Positions 7,160-12,954 of a stretch of DNA of 12,954 bases are shown in pieces. This DNA is from a bacterium BMS3Bbin02 (GTDB lineage Bacteria > Actinomycetota > Acidimicrobiia > Spongiisociales > UBA5794), in assembly GCA_002898115.1 (NCBI GenBank), contig BDTL01000110.1, positions 1 to 12,954 of the forward strand. The letters run 5' to 3'. The notes beneath the pieces are model-generated. The model saw only the letters and a program-made list of their open reading frames with translations, made no database searches and was not told where the DNA came from. Position 1 is the first letter of the stretch; every line of letters starts with the position of its first letter. Position numbers and translations under genes: made by a program.

Positions 7160-7348
7160 CTACACGGACATCTCAACAACGTGCTCATGACCGGAGGGGC
7201 AGGTCAGCGCATACGCGTTATCCCTACCCTCCTTATCGGTGCTCACTGGAGCCGCAGTGAGCGGCTGGTCGCAATTCGGACATGACAATCCGAACATTGA
7301 CCGCTGTCGCACGGCCCGGTCAACAATCTCCCACCCGTCATCATTCAT
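7160..7348 (-). CDS. Small protein with a possible zinc-ribbon-like Cys/His arrangement
   Basis: The 62-aa product contains LSCPNCDQPL and, 25 residues on, LTCPSGHEHVVEM. The first supplies a CxxC knuckle; the second a Cys followed by two histidines, an arrangement that could bind one metal ion. Nothing else identifies a function. It could be a nucleic-acid- or protein-binding adaptor, or a chance reading frame. The ATG at 7348 is preceded by GGGGTAGTGAC, only a weak Shine-Dalgarno. It lies 63 bases upstream of rarA on the same strand and after a terminator-like hairpin, so it would be the first gene of the rarA-alaS block. Coding status rests on the Cys pairs and context only. Confidence 0.5.
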   Translation of the reverse strand: MNDDGWEIVDRAVRQRSMFGLSCPNCDQPLTAAPVSTDKEGRDNAYALTCPSGHEHVVEMSV

Positions 7349-7425
7349 GTCACTACCCCACGCGCCTGGTTTCTATGAACAGGGAAATGGTACCAACCGT
7401 ACGGCCGCTCGTCCAGGGATTTTCG

Positions 7426-7444
7426 ACTACTGTCGGTAGTTATA
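7426..7444 (-). promoter_or_regulatory. Weak promoter with overlapping inverted repeat upstream of the small zinc-ribbon gene
   Basis: On the minus strand TATAAC (7444-7439) matches 5 of 6 bases of the -10 consensus; a poor -35, TTAGTA, lies 17 bases upstream, inside the preceding terminator-like region. Directly over and after the -10 is ACTAC-CGACA-GTAGT (7440-7426), a 5-bp inverted repeat that could be an operator. The untranslated leader would be about 85 bases. Confidence 0.25.
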
Positions 7445-7451
7445 GCTCAAA

Positions 7452-7500
7452 AGGGGCTGTGTACTAACCGCTGGCCATGGCGCCGATGTAGCTAGCCCCT
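7452..7500 (-). terminator. Terminator-like hairpin after the lipoprotein gene
   Basis: AGGGGCT (7500-7494) pairs perfectly with AGCCCCT (7458-7452) across a 35-base loop, and TTTT follows the stem on the minus strand. It starts 10 bases after the lipoprotein stop codon, where the end of the ABC-transporter operon is expected. The long loop and short T-tract make it a modest intrinsic terminator. Confidence 0.45.
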
Positions 7501-7510
7501 GCCTCACCGA

Positions 7511-8479
7511 CTACTCGTTACCGAGCGGCGTCACATACTTGGCTAGGAATTCGTCGCGCAGTTCGTCAACCACCGCCTGGACCTCGGGCGTTCGTTGATA
7601 GGACAGGCCTCCACAAGCCGCTAGTGCCTGTGCCCATTCGACCTCGAGTTCCTGGATGTCCTTCAGTGCCTCGATTCCGTCGGGGGATAGTGTCGGGGGA
7701 TTGGACCACTCGATACTGCTGTCGACTTCCCTCCCCAGGCGATCAGAAATCGCCATCTGCGCGGCGAGCTCCGTCATGGGGTCATAACCCGCCTCGGCGA
7801 CACACCGCTCCACCCGCCCGGCCTCCTGTACAACAACCGGATGGGCGACGTAGCGTGCACCGATCTCCGCTAGCTGGTTCATCAAAGAGTCGATGAGTAA
7901 CACCACCGGGGCGACCGCGGCGACCGCGATCCCCTCACAACTCCCCGCATACAATCGCTGCTCCTCCTCTGCTGTTCTCTCCCTGGTGTCCGGAGGTGTA
8001 CCGTCGAGGGCAGCTTGATACGCCGCCTGCCCGGACGCCGGCAGGCTCTCCACGTACGCTTCGTTCCGATTCTCGACCAGCGCCGCCCCGACACCACCCG
8101 GGATGCCCTCCAGTGCTCCGTTGCTGAGCAGCGGATCGTACCGTTGGGTAGATATACCGAAGCCGTATCGGGCGGTCCATTCGTCGCTACCGTACTCAAC
8201 ACCTTCAACGGACACGGGGCCAACGGTGACTCCGGCGTCTATCGGCTCGGGGTAGTACTCGAAGCCCTCGGCCCGCATACACGTTCCGATCGCCTCTTCC
8301 AGGTCTCGCACATCCTGGGCATCAAGCAGTTCCACCGACCCCGTCGAGAAGAGACGTTCGATGACGGCGCCGACCGGCGAATTCTCGGCGCCGGGGTCGA
8401 GCTCGGCGGACGGCTGACAGCTAGCTACAACAAGAGCCGCAGCCGTGGCAACGGCGAGAAGTCGCATGTCTCGGATCAT
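7511..8479 (-). CDS. Secreted lipoprotein of an ABC-transporter operon, function unknown
   Basis: The product is 322 aa. Residues 1-20 form a lipoprotein signal peptide (MRLLAVATAAALVVASC) with a VASC lipobox, so C21 should be lipidated and the protein anchored on the outer face of the membrane. Four further cysteines follow: C67 in IGTCMRAEGFEYYPEP, C181 in AGSCEG, C226 in VERCVAEAGYDP and C289 in LAACGG. C67 and C226 share a C-x-x-x-x-G-[FY] pattern. RYGFGIST (104-111) is another distinctive motif. No enzyme family is recognised. ATG at 8479 was chosen because it overlaps the permease stop (ATGA) and AGAGGGGG lies about 11 bases upstream; longer in-frame starts would overlap the permease extensively. 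A decayed paralogue lies on the other side of the transporter genes. It probably works with the transporter as a substrate-binding or sensing partner. Confidence 0.85.
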   Translation of the reverse strand: MIRDMRLLAVATAAALVVASCQPSAELDPGAENSPVGAVIERLFSTGSVELLDAQDVRDLEEAIGTCMRAEGFEYYPEPIDAGVTVGPVSVEGVEYGSDEWTARYGFGISTQRYDPLLSNGALEGIPGGVGAALVENRNEAYVESLPASGQAAYQAALDGTPPDTRERTAEEEQRLYAGSCEGIAVAAVAPVVLLIDSLMNQLAEIGARYVAHPVVVQEAGRVERCVAEAGYDPMTELAAQMAISDRLGREVDSSIEWSNPPTLSPDGIEALKDIQELEVEWAQALAACGGLSYQRTPEVQAVVDELRDEFLAKYVTPLGNE

Positions 8480-10821
8480 GAGGTCGAGACCCCCTCTTTC
8501 GCCATACCGCGAACCACCCACACGGCGCTCGCCACCGCCGCAAATGGCGGCGACAACCACACGATAGGAATCGCCGACAGCGGTGTCATCACCGGTAGCA
8601 ACGGCGCCAGAAACATAACGAAGACAACAACCGGTCCGACAAGCAACAGACCGATCAGCGCACGGACATATGCCGGAATGCGAATAGCTGCGCCGGCGCC
8701 TAATTCGAGCAACGCCCGACGGGCCTCATGCTCGGCCTCGGCGAGGCCGGCGCCCCACGAAGCGACAATCAAGACAGTGAGCACCGCCCCAACGATCGCG
8801 ATCAGTACCGCTGCGCCCGTGAGACCACCGTCCTGATTTCCAAGGTCCTCGTTGATCAGCGCCCCACCGGCCCTATTCGCCATGATCGAACGCATTTCGG
8901 CCTTGCGATCCTTTGGGAGATCAGCGAACTCCAAGAGAGCAACCTCGTAGATTCCGGAGGTCTCGAACCCCAGCCCCGTCGCCACATCAGGCCCCAGGAT
9001 CACACCCGCTATCGAGTTCCCAAGGATGGGCCCCGGTTCCGCCTCAAGCACCCAGGTTTCCACAACCCTGTCGGTGCCGGCATCAAACGCAAAGAGTCCA
9101 AGCCGACCCTCGTCGTCGAGGAGCGCAGGCGCAGCCACCGGTCGCGACGAAGACAGCCTGGCGGTACCGTTCCCAAGAGCGTTGACAGCTACCAAGGACA
9201 CCGCATCCCGCCCCGGGCAAGTGTCCCAAACCTCCCGAAACGTCAGCGCCGGGCTTGCCTCGAGGCAAGCGAGCAATCGAGTAGTCGTCGCCCGGATCCG
9301 GACACCGCCCCGCTCGTCTGTCAACTCGGGCAAGAGCGCCTCGCCGCCACGTTTCTCGAATTCCTCACCGATGTAGATCGCGTCAGCGGCGCCCAGCATC
9401 TCGATCTGAAGCGAACCCGGTGGCAGCCAAACCGAGGCGCCGGAATACATCAGGCGGTTGTCGGCTGCTTGCTGGAGCAGCGTCCCCGAGATCGCCGACG
9501 TGACATATACCAGCGCCGTGACCACGCCCAACATCGCCAACGACCGTCGCACGACCTGCCAACGGATGCGGGCGAACGCCTGTCGTTCGGAGCGCCGACC
9601 GGCCTGAACCGCCACCGTGATCACACCGACAATCGACCACGCCACCAGCAGCCCACCGACCATCCGCCCAACCACGGCCGGTGACGTGTGCCCACCTCGG
9701 GCCAGTGCAACCAGAGCGACTCCAGCGACACCGACAATTAGCTTCTTCAAGACCTTTGGTTTCGCCAACGACGTCTTGCGATAGCGTTGTATCGCCCGCG
9801 GCAACAGCAGAACCACGCCGGCGAGACCCGCACCGTACAGCGCCATAGCCGTCAGGCTAGTCGTCGTTGTTGTCCAGTACTGCGAGAACAGCGGAGCGAC
9901 GCGGGTCGCGAGAGTCCCCCCAAGCGTTGCAACGCTCGCCAGGCCGACCACGGTGCCGATAAGCACGCTACCTCCCGATGCGCTGCGGACTATGACATGG
10001 GCGCGACGCGGTGTCATTCCCGCCGCCTGCAAACCCTCCCTCTCGCCGGCCATCGCGAGGTCGGACAACCGAAGGGCGCTCCCGAGAATCACTGCGCACA
10101 TGAACCCGAGCGCAACCAGCGCCACGGCAAGCGGCGCTCCGTAGCTCGCGCCGATCGACTCCTCCTGAAGAAACGTGAGGAACCCGGTTGATCGCATGAT
10201 CACGCTGCGTTCTGCCAGGGCGTCTTTGAGCTCGGGGCCGTACTGCTCTAGCTTGGTGTTGGTGAGGTACTTCGCCGGGCTCCCCGTCATCTCATCCACG
10301 GTCACATACGCAGCGATGACCGGTCGGTTCGGCGCGGTCTCGACAACATGGATTCCCACGACCTCGAGCTGCCGTCCGGAGTCGCTGATCGTGATCCCAT
10401 CACCGACTCGCACGTCGAGCCGAGCGGCAAGCTCCTTCGAGACGGTAGCCTCACCCGGTGCAGCCGGGCGTGTCCCTCTCAGCAACGTCCCGTAAGCGAC
10501 ATCTCGCTGCGCAAAGAACAGCCCCTCCGCGCTCGAGAGTCGCCCGGGAGACGCCACCTCAACAGCTTCGACCCACACCGGCGCCATGTCGTCACGCGCC
10601 GACAACAGCGAGTCATAGTCGCCGCTCGCCACGACCCTGAGCTGCCAGTCATAACCGGCCGTCTGAGACGCGACACCATCGTCCGCTGCTGAGCGAACCG
10701 ACGACTGCACGGCGTTGAGGGCACTAAAGGCAGCGCCAAGCACTGCCGCCAGCGACACCAGGACCACCATGGTCCGGCGTTCCCGGCGCAACAGCCGAAG
10801 GACGACCCACCCGAACCTCAC
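8476..10821 (-). CDS. FtsX/MacB-type ABC transporter permease, 10 predicted membrane helices
   Basis: This 781-aa membrane protein has a layout of one helix (about 18-37), a first extracytoplasmic domain (about 40-220), three helices (about 227-340), three more (about 360-450), a second extracytoplasmic domain (about 455-660), and three final helices (about 668-770). The FtsX coupling-type segment appears twice: EREGLQAAGMTPRR (260-273) and EARRALLELGAG (about 699-710). This two-module form belongs to the mechanotransmitting (type VII, MacB/LolCE/BceB-related) ABC superfamily, whose members extrude lipoproteins, toxins or antibiotics or relay signals across the membrane. The GTG at 10821 overlaps the ATPase stop (GTGA) and the stop overlaps the lipoprotein start. 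No membrane-fusion (MacA-like) protein or two-component system adjoins it, so BceAB-type signalling is not supported here. Confidence 0.9.
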   Translation of the reverse strand: MRFGWVVLRLLRRERRTMVVLVSLAAVLGAAFSALNAVQSSVRSAADDGVASQTAGYDWQLRVVASGDYDSLLSARDDMAPVWVEAVEVASPGRLSSAEGLFFAQRDVAYGTLLRGTRPAAPGEATVSKELAARLDVRVGDGITISDSGRQLEVVGIHVVETAPNRPVIAAYVTVDEMTGSPAKYLTNTKLEQYGPELKDALAERSVIMRSTGFLTFLQEESIGASYGAPLAVALVALGFMCAVILGSALRLSDLAMAGEREGLQAAGMTPRRAHVIVRSASGGSVLIGTVVGLASVATLGGTLATRVAPLFSQYWTTTTTSLTAMALYGAGLAGVVLLLPRAIQRYRKTSLAKPKVLKKLIVGVAGVALVALARGGHTSPAVVGRMVGGLLVAWSIVGVITVAVQAGRRSERQAFARIRWQVVRRSLAMLGVVTALVYVTSAISGTLLQQAADNRLMYSGASVWLPPGSLQIEMLGAADAIYIGEEFEKRGGEALLPELTDERGGVRIRATTTRLLACLEASPALTFREVWDTCPGRDAVSLVAVNALGNGTARLSSSRPVAAPALLDDEGRLGLFAFDAGTDRVVETWVLEAEPGPILGNSIAGVILGPDVATGLGFETSGIYEVALLEFADLPKDRKAEMRSIMANRAGGALINEDLGNQDGGLTGAAVLIAIVGAVLTVLIVASWGAGLAEAEHEARRALLELGAGAAIRIPAYVRALIGLLLVGPVVVFVMFLAPLLPVMTPLSAIPIVWLSPPFAAVASAVWVVRGMAKEGVSTS
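9253..9270. repeat. Perfect 18-bp palindrome inside the permease gene
   Basis: GCTTGCCTCGAGGCAAGC is its own reverse complement. It lies in the region encoding the second extracytoplasmic domain (CLEASPA). It may be coincidental, or a protein-binding or RNA-hairpin site. Confidence 0.5.
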
Positions 10822-11474
10822 AGAACCGCATCCGACTCGATAAGTTGTCCCGAGGACAGGGTCGCCACCCGATGCGCGTGATCCGAGACGTCGCGGTCGT
10901 GTGTCGCCACCACAACCGCGATCTCTCGAACGTCAGCGAGACGGCGGAAGAGACGTGCAATCTCGAAGCTCATGTCGCGATCGAGCGCCCCGGTCGGCTC
11001 GTCGGCCAGCAACATCAGTGGCCGGACCACTATTCCCCGTGCAATCGCCACGCGTTGCTGCTCTCCGCCCGATAGCTGACTGGGGAACCGCCCACTCAGA
11101 TGGGCGACCCCGACACTCTCCAGAACCGTGTTCACCCCATCGGGATCGGCCCGTTTCTTGGTCTGCACCTCTAGCGCAAGACCGACGTTCTCCGCCGCCG
11201 TCAGGAACGACACCAGCCGATAATCCTGGTACACCATTGCGGCCTGGGTTCGGTCCGGATCTGCGGCTACAGCGACCTCTCCCGTTGTCACCGACTGCAT
11301 ACCGGCGAGAACCCGAAGCAACGTAGTTTTCCCGCTCCCGCTCGGCCCCACCACCGCCAGGAACTCGCCGGCGTTCACCGAGAGGCTCACCGTATCTAGC
11401 GCACTGATCGCCAACTCCCCCGTGCCGTACACGACCGACACACCACGAGCGGTAGCAACGTTCCTCCGGTTCAT
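10818..11474 (-). CDS. ABC transporter ATP-binding protein (MacB/LolD class)
   Basis: The 218-aa ATPase has a complete nucleotide-binding domain: Walker A GPSGSGKTT (43-51), Q-loop YQDY with Q83, signature LSGGEQQRVAIARG (134-147), Walker B LMLLADEP (153-160) with catalytic E159, D-loop GALD and switch His in VATHDRD (H192). Its sequence type is that of ATPases paired with MacB/FtsX-like permeases, and it overlaps such a permease by 4 bases. The ATG at 11474 was chosen because GGAGG lies 5 bases upstream; an in-frame GTG at 11504 would add ten residues with no recognisable function and lacks a good ribosome site. A 15-bp inverted repeat sits 35 bases upstream of this start. Confidence 0.93.
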   Translation of the reverse strand: MNRRNVATARGVSVVYGTGELAISALDTVSLSVNAGEFLAVVGPSGSGKTTLLRVLAGMQSVTTGEVAVAADPDRTQAAMVYQDYRLVSFLTAAENVGLALEVQTKKRADPDGVNTVLESVGVAHLSGRFPSQLSGGEQQRVAIARGIVVRPLMLLADEPTGALDRDMSFEIARLFRRLADVREIAVVVATHDRDVSDHAHRVATLSSGQLIESDAVL

Positions 11475-11508
11475 TGCATCCTCCACATTACCGTCACCCC
11501 ACACACCT

Positions 11509-11549
11509 GACGGTGTTGGTTAGACATTCACAGCCTAACCAACACCGTC
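11509..11549. repeat. Perfect 15-bp inverted repeat (stem-loop) upstream of the ABC ATPase gene
   Basis: GACGGTGTTGGTTAG (11509-11523) is followed by 11 bases and then its exact reverse complement CTAACCAACACCGTC (11535-11549). The structure overlaps the end of the decayed lipoprotein reading frame (its TGA is in the loop) and ends 35 bases before the ATPase start. There is no T-tract on either side, so a classical terminator is unlikely. It could be an operator for a dimeric regulator, an mRNA processing or stabilising hairpin between the upstream genes and the transporter, or terminal repeats of a lost insertion. Confidence 0.85.
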
Positions 11550-11870
11550 TGGTACGCCATGATGCCCCTCGGTATTACGCGAGACACTGAGGGTTCCCGG
11601 GCCTCGTGAACTCGGACTGTTTGAACTAGTCGACGTAGGCGACTGTAGCGACGCCGACCACGGCCCTCGGGCCATCCGCTTCCGCTGGACAGGTCGTCGG
11701 GAAGATACCCGAAATCGAATTCACGTCTACACACCCCGACAAACTCATCCGCGCCTCGTACGTCCTCAGCGTCAAGGAGCTCCGCCAACTCGGTCGACGA
11801 AAAGTTCGATAGTGGCACCGGTTTGTGGGTTCTCGACTAACGCCTCCGGCCCGACGCCGGACCCGTTGTT
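11528..11870 (-). pseudogene. Decayed, frameshifted paralogue of the operon lipoprotein
   Basis: The minus-strand translation, with one frameshift near 11800, resembles residues ~31-80 of the intact lipoprotein at 7511-8479. Frame one gives VENPQTGATIELF (intact: AENSPVGAVIERLF), and the next frame gives SSTELAELLDAEDVRGADEF followed by VGVCRREFDFGYLPDDL (intact: STGSVELLDAQDVRDLEEA, IGTCMRAEGFEYYPEPI). The first cysteine motif is retained. Past there similarity fades, except possibly a final MAYQTVLV (intact AAYQAAL, about residues 152-158), which implies an internal deletion and loss of the C-terminal half. No signal peptide is found in any frame upstream. The frame with the similarity could be read from a GTG at 11818 to the TGA at 11528, but it would give a short protein with no secretion signal, so I call it a remnant. 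Confidence 0.65.
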
Positions 11871-11930
11871 TGCCTTTTCGATGCACGGGTTCGGCGAAGG
11901 ACCCACTGGGAGCTGTGGTCGGTGTCGCGG

Positions 11931-12152
11931 TCATGTGCGTTTGCGACGCCACCACCAAGCGCTGAAAACCGCCCCCACGGTGAACGCGGCCCCAGCCAAC
12001 AGTTGCAGACCCTCTCGCACCGTTTCAGCGTCGCCACGAATCAGCCCCCAGACAGCCAAACCACCGAGTACAAGAACTGCCGCAAAGCCAGCGTATGCGA
12101 TGCGCCCCTCAAACGTCTCTGGACGAACCGTGATAATGTCACGCAACCTCAT
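11931..12152 (-). CDS. Small membrane protein with two predicted helices
   Basis: The 73-aa product has a short charged head (MRLRDIITVRPETFEG), helix 1 at about 18-38 (AYAGFAAVLVLGGLAVWGLI), a polar turn (RGDAETVREG), helix 2 at about 49-68 (LQLLAGAAFTVGAVFSAWWW) and a basic end (RRKRT), so both termini are probably cytoplasmic. No family is recognised. The ATG at 12152 was chosen because AAGGAGA lies 6 bases upstream; an upstream in-frame start at 12191 would overlap the preceding gene. It follows the secreted 183-aa gene by 19 bases. Small two-helix proteins next to a secreted hydrophobic product and a transporter often serve as immunity or chaperone partners, but here that is inference. 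Confidence 0.75.
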   Translation of the reverse strand: MRLRDIITVRPETFEGRIAYAGFAAVLVLGGLAVWGLIRGDAETVREGLQLLAGAAFTVGAVFSAWWWRRKRT

Positions 12153-12171
12153 GTGACTCTCCTTCCCGGAC

Positions 12172-12723
12172 TCAGCAACTCCGCCGAACATCCTTCAATC
12201 CCACCGGCCAGGCCGTGCCATAGGGAAACTTGATCTCACGACAGTAGCCCGAACGAGGGGCGGTCCACCGGAACACGTACCGCGAGACGATCACTCCTGC
12301 CGCCATGGCCGCGTACGGCCCGAAACCCGTCAAGGCGAGTTTCCCGGCGAGCCACAGGGTTGCTGCCCCCACGCCGAAGCGCACCATGAGCTGCCAGTCG
12401 CTGCGGCTCAGATAGACATACACGAACCACCCGAAGCCGATCGAGATCATTGGCTTCGACAGCTCGTCGCCGGTCTTGTCCAGGGCTCTACTACCCTCAT
12501 ACACGACCCTGACAGACGATCCCGAGCCGAACGGCACCGAGAACTCACCAACTGACGTTGGAACCGGGCCGGCGTTCGGTTCCACGAAGTGACCTCGACT
12601 CCCCTGCGGTTCGGCGCCGGCAGGACCGGCGGCTCCGAGAGAGGCCGCAAGCAACATCACTGCTACCAGGAGCCCGGTCATCCGTCGGAACCTTGGTCGT
12701 TCAACCGTCTCGACATCCACCAT
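12172..12723 (-). CDS. Secreted protein with hydrophobic core and two C-terminal cysteines, function unknown
   Basis: The 183-aa product has an N-terminal signal peptide (helix MTGLLVAVMLLAASLGAAG, likely cut after AGA at 37), a polar stretch (38-90), a hydrophobic core (about 93-152) with ISIGFGWFVYVYL, VRFGVGAATLWLAGKLAL and YAAMAAGVIVSRYVF, and a basic tail (153-183). Its only cysteines are C161 (GYCREIKFPYG) and the last residue C183 (DVRRSC), which could form a 22-residue disulfide loop. No known family is recognised. It may be an ordinary membrane protein or a membrane-active secreted protein. The ATG at 12723 was chosen because AAGGA lies 8 bases upstream and the signal peptide follows. 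A strong promoter lies 77 bases upstream; the two-helix gene is 19 bases downstream. Confidence 0.8.
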   Translation of the reverse strand: MVDVETVERPRFRRMTGLLVAVMLLAASLGAAGPAGAEPQGSRGHFVEPNAGPVPTSVGEFSVPFGSGSSVRVVYEGSRALDKTGDELSKPMISIGFGWFVYVYLSRSDWQLMVRFGVGAATLWLAGKLALTGFGPYAAMAAGVIVSRYVFRWTAPRSGYCREIKFPYGTAWPVGLKDVRRSC

Positions 12724-12799
12724 TCTTCTGTCCTTTCGTATTCCACCATACGAGTGACATGAACCACCTCGGACCGCCGGGCCACCCCTTCTAGCCCAT

Positions 12800-12827
12800 A
12801 ACGTATCAAACGGGGGGGCTTCGTCAA
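12800..12827 (-). promoter_or_regulatory. Sigma-70-like promoter for the accessory envelope locus
   Basis: On the minus strand TTGACG (12827-12822, 5 of 6 to consensus) is followed after 16 bases by TACGTT (12805-12800, TANNNT type). The expected start is near 12793, giving a leader of about 70 bases before the ATG at 12723, which has its own Shine-Dalgarno. The spacer contains a run of seven C (12818-12812), so slippage could change promoter spacing. Confidence 0.6.
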
Positions 12828-12954
12828 GCGATCGGAACACGATGGGAACCGACGCCGAACCGGCCCGCGGTCGCCGGATCCATGAAGGTCGACACGACGG
12901 AGTATGCGTTGATCATCGTGCACTGTCCCCACTTTCAGCAGATAGGCTCCCAAT
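12828..12954. other. Right-edge region without a supported gene
   Basis: These bases contain short open frames on the minus strand but none with a ribosome site, family motif or credible length. I see no tRNA or convincing repeat. It may be the 3' flank of a gene or element outside the window. Confidence 0.5.

Noticed and set aside
8480..8560. Longer N-terminus for the lipoprotein, starting at 8560
   Set aside because: It would overlap the permease by more than 80 bases and put a non-hydrophobic extension before the signal peptide; the ATGA overlap at 8479 with a Shine-Dalgarno fits better.
8728..9684. 318-codon open frame on the + strand over the permease
   Set aside because: The product is a basic, low-complexity-like sequence with no motif, and the minus-strand permease has clear helices and FtsX features.
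8476..11474. BceAB-type antibiotic sensing transporter
   Set aside because: No histidine kinase or response regulator adjoins, and the permease has two extracytoplasmic domains rather than the single large one between helices 7 and 8.
12828..12954. Possible insertion-sequence end (TGTCCCCAC near the right edge) or small ORF on the minus strand
   Set aside because: No matching inverted repeat, target duplication or transposase is visible within the window, and the short frames lack ribosome sites.

Overview
This is a stretch of high-GC actinobacterial chromosome in which every supported gene lies on the minus strand, so transcription runs from high to low coordinates. The gene order rarA, small membrane protein, alaS, ruvX, mltG, aroE, then a type IV pilus PilB-type ATPase is typical of Actinomycetota, and the pilus gene after aroE points to an Acidimicrobiia-like lineage. 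The taxonomic placement is inferred from gene order and composition, not from a marker-gene search.

Region 1 (7348 down to 1) is the conserved housekeeping block. It holds a 62-aa possible zinc-ribbon protein, the replication-stress ATPase RarA, a 66-aa membrane-anchored protein, alanyl-tRNA synthetase, the RuvX/YqgF nuclease, the MltG lytic transglycosylase, shikimate dehydrogenase AroE, and the N-terminal third of a PilB-like protein that runs off the left edge. alaS, ruvX, mltG and aroE are chained by 4-base stop/start overlaps and should be translated as a coupled unit. The 121 bases between aroE and the PilB-like gene can fold into hairpins and a pseudoknot-like arrangement that includes the PilB Shine-Dalgarno region. 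rarA, the 66-aa gene and alaS lack Shine-Dalgarno sequences and have TANNNT boxes 6-9 bases before their ATGs, which suggests leaderless transcripts.

Region 2 (12827 down to 7452) is an accessory cell-envelope locus that I cannot match to a named system. In transcription order it has a good promoter, a secreted 183-aa protein with a hydrophobic core and two C-terminal cysteines, a 73-aa two-helix membrane protein, a decayed lipoprotein gene, a perfect 15-bp inverted repeat, a MacB/LolD-class ABC ATPase, a 10-helix FtsX/MacB-type permease, and an intact 322-aa lipoprotein followed by a terminator-like hairpin. ATPase, permease and lipoprotein are again joined by 4-base overlaps. The decayed gene is a frameshifted, shortened paralogue of the intact lipoprotein, so the locus once carried a lipoprotein on each side of the transporter. 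The layout resembles bacteriocin or envelope-stress loci in which a MacB-type transporter exports, or protects against, a membrane-active product. That function is a hypothesis.

The last ~130 bases (12828-12954) hold no supported gene. No tRNA, rRNA, CRISPR array or complete insertion sequence was seen.
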